DNA of 34,344 nt from an uncultured Actinomyces sp. (GTDB lineage: Bacteria; Actinomycetota; Actinomycetes; Actinomycetales; Actinomycetaceae): the NCBI GenBank assembly GCA_938041695.1, contig CALISI010000025.1, forward strand, positions 1 to 34,344, given 5' to 3'. Position numbers and translations under genes: made by a program. Of the stretch, positions 30,291-34,344 are shown piece by piece. Within the stretch, counting starts at the first letter, position 1. Each line of letters begins with the position of its first letter. The notes under the pieces are model-generated. The model was not told the origin of the DNA. It did no database searches and worked only from the letters and a program-made list of their open reading frames with translations.

Positions 30291-31115
30291 CTAGATTCCG
30301 CTCACGAGGCCGTGGTCGGTCGGTGCGGCCCCGGGGTCGATGGTGGGGTGGCAGTGGTCGCCGCCACCGTGGTGCTGTTCGTGGTCGTCCTCGATGTGGG
30401 GCGGGCCGTCGTAGGAGACGTGCCCCGCGCTGATGTGCAGCTCTCGGTCCAGGAGGGGGCCCAGCTCGCCCAGCTCGTGCAAGACAATGAGGATCGTGGT
30501 CCCCTCCGCCTTGGCCTCGGCGACGATCTGTGCCAGGCGTGCCCGCGAGGCCGCGTCGATTCCAGCCATCGGCTCATCCATGATGAGCAGCTCGGGGCGG
30601 CGTACAAGGGCGCGGGCAATGAGGACGCGCTGCGCCTGTCCGCCCGAGAGGATGTTGAGGGGGGAGTGGGCGCGGTGAGCCATGCCGACGCGCTTGAGGG
30701 CTGTCATCGCCTTCGCGGTGTCGCCCGGCAGGGCCCACAGTCGACGAGGCCCGAGCAAGCCCGAACGAACGACCTCGATTGCGCTGGCACTGATCGCGCC
30801 GCCCGAGGAGATGCGCTGGGGCACGTAGCCGATCTTGTTCCACGGGACACGGCGACGGGTGGTGACCGAGTGCCCGAAGAGCCTTGCGTCGCCGCTCGTG
30901 ATGGGCGCGGTGCCGAGCAGGGCCTTGAGGGTCGTAGATTTGCCAGAGCCGTTCGGCCCTGTGAGCGCCACGGTCTGGCCAGCGGGAATGGCGAGCGAGA
31001 TGCCGTGCAGGATCAGGTCTGTATCCCAGGCTACGTGTAGATTATCGAGACGCACGACGGCGGGAGCCTCCGCGTGGGAGGCTCCCGCCGTCGTGGGGGT
31101 GAAAGTCGTTGTCAC
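30291..31115 (-). CDS. znuC: Zinc ABC transporter ATP-binding protein
   Basis: This 274-residue ABC ATPase has Walker A LTGPNGSGKSTT, signature LSGGQAQRVLIARAL, Walker B LLIMDEPMAGID and H-loop IVLHE. The C-terminal tail is His-rich (DDHEQHHGGGDHCHP), typical of zinc-linked members. The GTG at 31115 overlaps the znuA stop (GTGA), but homology begins only at about residue 21 (VRLDNLHVAWD). A perfect 19-bp hairpin covers codons 7-21. An alternative start is the GTG at 31055, immediately after the hairpin. If this is right, the hairpin is intergenic. The gene works with ZnuA and ZnuB. Confidence 0.92.
   Translation of the reverse strand: MTTTFTPTTAGASHAEAPAVVRLDNLHVAWDTDLILHGISLAIPAGQTVALTGPNGSGKSTTLKALLGTAPITSGDARLFGHSVTTRRRVPWNKIGYVPQRISSGGAISASAIEVVRSGLLGPRRLWALPGDTAKAMTALKRVGMAHRAHSPLNILSGGQAQRVLIARALVRRPELLIMDEPMAGIDAASRARLAQIVAEAKAEGTTILIVLHELGELGPLLDRELHISAGHVSYDGPPHIEDDHEQHHGGGDHCHPTIDPGAAPTDHGLVSGI
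31053..31095. promoter_or_regulatory. Perfect 19-bp hairpin at the znuA-znuC junction
   Basis: 31053-31071 (begins CACGACGGCGGGAGC) is perfectly complementary to 31077-31095, with a GCGTG loop. It lies 17-59 bases after the znuA stop, inside the first codons of znuC as annotated. A GGAGG sits within the structure on the - strand. The structure may stabilise the znuA message or limit znuC translation. Confidence 0.8.
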
Positions 31116-32107
31116 TGGCAGTCAAGGGCTTTCGTCAGTGCGTCAATGTTGGAGTTCATCGTTGCGGCGTAGTCCTTGGATGCATCGGTTTGGGACTCGA
31201 TCGGATCCAGGACGGCGGTCGTGATGCCGAGGTCGTCGGCCAGGGTCTGGGCGACTTTGGGGTCGATGAGGGCCTCGGTGAAGATCGTGGTCACGCCCTG
31301 ATCCTTCGCGATCTGGGCGATCTCGGCCAGGCGGGCGGGGGAGGGGGAGGACTCGGGGTCGAGGCCGGAGATGCCGACCTGGCTCAGGCCGGTGCGATCC
31401 GCGAGGTATCCGAAAGCGGTATGTGCGGTCACGAACGTCTTGACCTTGCAGGTCGAGGTCTTCGAGACGAGGGTATCGCCCAGCGTGGTCAGTTCCTCGG
31501 AGAGGGCCTTCGCGTTGGCCTTGTAGGTGTCGGCGTGGGCGGAGTCGGCCTCGGCGAGTTTATCGCCCACCAGGGTCGCGGCCTTCGCCATACGCACGGG
31601 GTCCAGCCAGAAATGCGGGTCCGCGGTCATGTCGTGGTGGTGCTCGTGGCCCTCGTGGTCGTGGCCCTCGGCCTCGCCGGACTGGGCCTCGTCGGTGCCC
31701 TCTTCCTCTTCTTCGGCGGGGTGGTTGGCGTCAGCGCCGGCTTCAATGAGCTCTGCAGCGGGGGAGACGTCAATGACGGTCTTGGGGGCCTGCTGCTCGA
31801 TCGCCTCGTCGACTGCGCCCTGGAAGCCCGCGAGGTACACAACCGCATCCGCGGAGGACAGGGAGTCGACCATCTTGGGGGAGAGCTCGAGGTCGTGGGG
31901 CTCGGCGCCGTCGGGAGTCAGGGAGGTGACGGTGACGTGCTCGCCGCCGATCTTTTCGGCCAGGTACTTCAGCGGGTAGAAGGAGGCCATGACGGTCAGG
32001 GGCTCGTCCTTGGAGGAGCTACCAGAGGACGAGGCCGTGGAGGAGCAGGCGGACAGAGCGAGCGCTGTGGCGGCCGCGCATGCGGCAGCAAGGATTCTCT
32101 TCGACAT
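31112..32107 (-). CDS. znuA: Zinc-binding lipoprotein of the ABC transporter
   Basis: This 331-residue protein has signal peptide MSKRILAAACAAATALALSAC (lipobox Cys21). The cluster-9 solute-binding fold has conserved metal-ligand segments: GAEPHDLEL (His), HFWLDP (His), TAHTAFGY (His) and a late Glu/Asp region. Between the first two is an acidic and His-rich loop (EEEEEGTDEAQ...GHDHEGHEHHHD), a hallmark of zinc over manganese binding. Two Cys (STCK and the terminal DCQ) may form a disulfide. The start at 32107 is chosen because an upstream -35/-10 pair puts transcription near this ATG; an ATG three codons earlier is possible. Confidence 0.94.
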   Translation of the reverse strand: MSKRILAAACAAATALALSACSSTASSSGSSSKDEPLTVMASFYPLKYLAEKIGGEHVTVTSLTPDGAEPHDLELSPKMVDSLSSADAVVYLAGFQGAVDEAIEQQAPKTVIDVSPAAELIEAGADANHPAEEEEEGTDEAQSGEAEGHDHEGHEHHHDMTADPHFWLDPVRMAKAATLVGDKLAEADSAHADTYKANAKALSEELTTLGDTLVSKTSTCKVKTFVTAHTAFGYLADRTGLSQVGISGLDPESSPSPARLAEIAQIAKDQGVTTIFTEALIDPKVAQTLADDLGITTAVLDPIESQTDASKDYAATMNSNIDALTKALDCQ

Positions 32108-32144
32108 GAGAATCATTCTCTTTGTAATTGAGAATCTTTGTCAA
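32107..32144 (-). promoter_or_regulatory. znuA promoter with two Zur-type boxes
   Basis: Box 1 is TGAGAATCATTCTCT (32107-32121), a 7-1-7 palindrome with one end mismatch that overlaps the start codon and the -10. Box 2 is TTGAGAATCTTTGTCAA (32128-32144) and covers the -35. On the - strand, TTGACA (32139-32144) and GAGAAT (32115-32120) are 18 bases apart. Both fit the actinobacterial Zur consensus TGAAAATNATTTTCA in most positions. Confidence 0.7.
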
Positions 32145-32177
32145 GTCATTCTCGGAGATCGGACCTCGTTGCGAGTG

Positions 32178-33194
32178 CTAGTGCGCGTGCCCGGTCGATC
32201 CTCGCACGATCAAATCAGGTGAGAAAACGTAGTCAGCGTGCGTGGGTACGTAGTCTGGCGTACGCAGGGCTTCGAAGAGGCTACGCACCGCCGATGAGAC
32301 GATCGATGGGACGGGCTGGTGAATCGTCGTCAGAGCCGGATCCAGGTGGCCCATGAGGAATGAATCGTCGAAGCCGATCACCGAGATGTCGCCCGGAACC
32401 GATAGGCCGAGTGAGGTAATCGTGCGGATCGCGCCGAGGGCCTGCAGGTCAGAGCCGGTGATGATCGCAGTGGCGCCGCGCTCGAGGAGTGCGTGCGTGT
32501 GGGCGGCCGCGGCCTCGTACGTGTAGAAGGTTTCTTCGATGATGGGGGAGTGGTCGCCGATGAGCTCGCCCATGACCTGGGTAAAGGCCTCGGCCTTGCG
32601 CAGGGCCGGGACGATGTGCGTGCGCCCCGTCAGGAGAGCGATGCGCGTATGTCCCAGTTCGTGCAGGTGCGCGACCGCCGCGCGGATGCCGAGCGCGTCC
32701 CCTGTGGAAAAGTCGGGTGCCGGGACCTCCGGGCGGGCGCCATTGATCGTCACAAAGGGGATCTCGCGTGCGGCGGCGTCGTGGTACGGCGCGAGGTCTG
32801 AGAGTAGATCTGCGTGTCGGCCTGAGACGAAAATGAGTCCGTTCACACGGTGTTCGATGAGCGAGGAGAGGTGATCGAACTCAGACGTCGCTCCCGGTGT
32901 CTGCGAACGGATGAGGGCGATGCCGCCCGCGCGCGAAATCTCCTCCTGGAGGTGGTGTGCGAAGGATGCAAAGATTGGATTCGTGAGCTCGGGCACGATG
33001 ACGCCGATCGTGGGCGTACTTGGTGTGCGCTCGGCAGCCGGGCGGTCGTATCCCAGCTCGTCAATCGCGGTGAGGACCCTGCGGCGAGTGTCTTCGGAGA
33101 CCTGTCCGACGCCGTTGAAAACCCGTGAAACAGTTGCAGTTGAGACACCCGCGTGCATGGCGATGTCGGCCATGCTCGTGCGATTTTTCGTCAT
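32178..33194 (-). CDS. LacI-family transcriptional regulator
   Basis: This protein has 338 residues. The N-terminal HTH MADIAMHAGVSTATVSRVFNG (about residues 8-28) with hinge TRRRVLTAIDELGY is classical LacI. The C-terminal periplasmic-binding-like domain follows (TIGVIVPELTNPIFA at ~61, GDISVIGFDDSF near 270). The start at 33194 follows AAAGGAG at about 10 bases; a longer frame to 33257 would run into the operator. It is divergent from the sugar-binding lipoprotein at 33360 and probably represses it. The ligand is probably a malto- or other oligosaccharide, judging from the neighbour. Confidence 0.92.
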   Translation of the reverse strand: MTKNRTSMADIAMHAGVSTATVSRVFNGVGQVSEDTRRRVLTAIDELGYDRPAAERTPSTPTIGVIVPELTNPIFASFAHHLQEEISRAGGIALIRSQTPGATSEFDHLSSLIEHRVNGLIFVSGRHADLLSDLAPYHDAAAREIPFVTINGARPEVPAPDFSTGDALGIRAAVAHLHELGHTRIALLTGRTHIVPALRKAEAFTQVMGELIGDHSPIIEETFYTYEAAAAHTHALLERGATAIITGSDLQALGAIRTITSLGLSVPGDISVIGFDDSFLMGHLDPALTTIHQPVPSIVSSAVRSLFEALRTPDYVPTHADYVFSPDLIVRGSTGHAH

Positions 33195-33257
33195 CGAATC
33201 AACGCTCCTTTGGGTCTTCGTGCGCGGCTGTTTCCCTATAAATGTAACAGCTTGCAC

Positions 33258-33300
33258 ACAATTGCGAAAATTGTTGCAGAAACAAAATCGAGGGTATTAC
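33258..33300 (+). promoter_or_regulatory. LacI-type operator and promoter of the sugar-binding protein gene
   Basis: ACAATT-GCGAA-AATTGT (33258-33274) is an inverted repeat with TTGCA on both sides. It overlaps a -35-like TTGTTG (33271-33276), and TATTAC (33295-33300) is a suitable -10 with an 18-base spacer. This is a classical place for a LacI-family repressor. Confidence 0.55.
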
Positions 33301-33359
33301 AGTGAACCTTGTAGCGGGTCGCTGATGGAGGCGACCACCTGACCAACACAGGAGTAATA

Positions 33360-34344
33360 ATGCGACGTGGCATCGCAGCACTCGGCGTCTTCGCGGCGGT
33401 TACCGCCCTGGCCGCCTGCAACAACGGAACGACCCCCTCTTCCTCGTCGTCCTCTGGCAACAGCGGCGATGCGGTGGCAACGCTGACCATCTGGGCGGAT
33501 GACACCCGCTTCACGCAGGTTGAGACCATCGCCGAGGACTTCACCGCCAAGACCGGCGTGAAGGTGGATGTCGTCCAGAAGTCCGAGTCGGACATGGACA
33601 CCGAGTTCACCACTCAGGTCCCCACCGGCAACGGCCCCGACCTGATCGTCATGGCCCACGACAAGCTCGGCGCGCTCGTCTCTAACGGCGTCGTCGCCCC
33701 CGTCGACCTGGGCGAGGCCAAGTCCCAGTTTGCCGACGTCGCCGTCAAGGGCGTGACCTACAACGGCCAGACCTACGGCGTTCCCTACGCCATCGAGTCC
33801 GTCGCCCTGGTGCGTAACAACGCGCTCACCAAGGATGAGCCCAAGACCTACGACGACATGATCGCCTCCGGTAAGACCACCGGCGTTGAGTACCCCTTCA
33901 TTATCCAGATGGGCGACAAGGGCGATCCCTACCACTTCTACGGCTTCCAGACCTCCTTCGGAGCCCCTGTTTTCAACACGAACGCTGACGGCGAGTACAC
34001 CTCCGAGCTGGCCATGGGCGGCTCCGGCGGCAGCGATTTCGCCAACTGGCTGAAGGCTCAGGGCGACGCGGGTGTGCTCTCCCCGTCCATCACCGCCGAC
34101 ATCGCTAAGCAGGCCTTCCTCGATGGCAAGGCTGCCTACACGGTGACCGGCCCGTGGAACGTCGCCGCCTTCCGTGAGGCCGGCATGGACGTGTCCGTCA
34201 TGCCGATCCCCTCGGCTGGCTCGCAGGCCGCCCAGCCCTTCGTTGGCGTCCAGATGTTCTACCAGAGCGCCAAGTCCGCCAACCCGGTTGCCGCCAAGCA
34301 GTTCTTCAACTACCTGGCCACCCCCGAGGCTCAGACCCAGATGC
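33360..34344 (+). CDS. Carbohydrate ABC transporter substrate-binding lipoprotein (maltose/maltodextrin-type), 3' partial
   Basis: The frame is open to the right edge (328 codons seen). The signal peptide is MRRGIAALGVFAAVTALAAC (lipobox Cys20), followed by a Ser/Gly-rich linker. The mature part starts ATLTIWADDTRFTQVETIAEDF. The extracellular solute-binding family 1 pattern continues with GNGPDLIVMAHDKLG, YGVPYAIESVALVRN, FYGFQTSFGAPVFN and YTVTGPWNVAAFREAG, close to MalE/maltodextrin-binding proteins. GGAG lies 5 bases before the ATG. The permease genes are expected just beyond the window. The LacI gene upstream is probably its regulator. The exact sugar cannot be stated. Confidence 0.9.
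   Translation, partial: MRRGIAALGVFAAVTALAACNNGTTPSSSSSSGNSGDAVATLTIWADDTRFTQVETIAEDFTAKTGVKVDVVQKSESDMDTEFTTQVPTGNGPDLIVMAHDKLGALVSNGVVAPVDLGEAKSQFADVAVKGVTYNGQTYGVPYAIESVALVRNNALTKDEPKTYDDMIASGKTTGVEYPFIIQMGDKGDPYHFYGFQTSFGAPVFNTNADGEYTSELAMGGSGGSDFANWLKAQGDAGVLSPSITADIAKQAFLDGKAAYTVTGPWNVAAFREAGMDVSVMPIPSAGSQAAQPFVGVQMFYQSAKSANPVAAKQFFNYLATPEAQTQM

Overview
The window is high-GC actinobacterial DNA. The gene content suggests an oral Actinomyces/Schaalia-type organism: a secreted subtilase with glucan/choline-binding-type GW repeats, a UvrA2 beside era, actinobacterial-type LeuA, a 7-1-7 Zur-like operator, and several promoters whose -10 lies directly against the start codon. The species is an inference from gene style, not proven by a marker gene.

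Layout. 1-1.7 kb: 3' part of a secreted subtilase with seven ~20-residue GW repeats, followed by two hairpins and a 5 x 16 bp tandem repeat. 1.8-3.2 kb (-): an RclA/hypothiocyanous-acid-reductase-type flavoprotein. 3.4-3.7 kb: an orphan Phd/YefM-like antitoxin. 3.7-6.3 kb (-): the HrpB helicase. 6.4-13.0 kb (+): a tight operon phoH-ybeY-corC-era-uvrA2 (ribosome maturation, membrane and DNA-lesion functions). 13.0-16.2 kb (-): lutABC for L-lactate oxidation. 16.2-17.0 kb: a gene-free, repeat-dense interval. 17.0-21.3 kb (-): an apparent accessory island. It holds a small helical protein, a WXG/LXG-like 407-aa protein, a 119-aa protein, and four tandem paralogous lipoproteins, one of them frameshifted. 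21.4-23.1 kb (-): the lactate permease lctP. 23.3-25.0 kb (+): leuA. 25.1-26.5 kb (-): two paralogous TetR regulators sharing a repeated promoter box. 26.7-28.3 kb (+): recO-uppS. 28.3-28.8 kb (-): a DedA-like membrane protein. 28.9-32.1 kb (-): the zinc uptake operon znuA-znuC-znuB-zur with Zur-like operators. 32.2-33.3 kb (-): a LacI regulator. 33.4 kb to the end (+): a divergent sugar-binding lipoprotein that runs off the window.

The most interesting part is 16.2-21.4 kb. It sits between lctP and lutABC, which usually lie together, and it looks like a type VII (Esx/LXG)-style effector cassette. The small helical protein would be the partner, the 407-aa protein the effector candidate, and the 119-aa protein a cytosolic immunity candidate. 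The array of lipoproteins that follows, each with a conserved Cys pair, could be envelope-located immunity proteins. No secretion machinery is present in the window, so this role is inference from architecture.

Other notable points are a perfect 19-bp hairpin inside the 5' end of znuC, a ~100-residue acidic N-terminal extension on Era, clustered inverted repeats between lutA and the lipoproteins, and a recurring ACGAGGCCGGGG hairpin word between genes.
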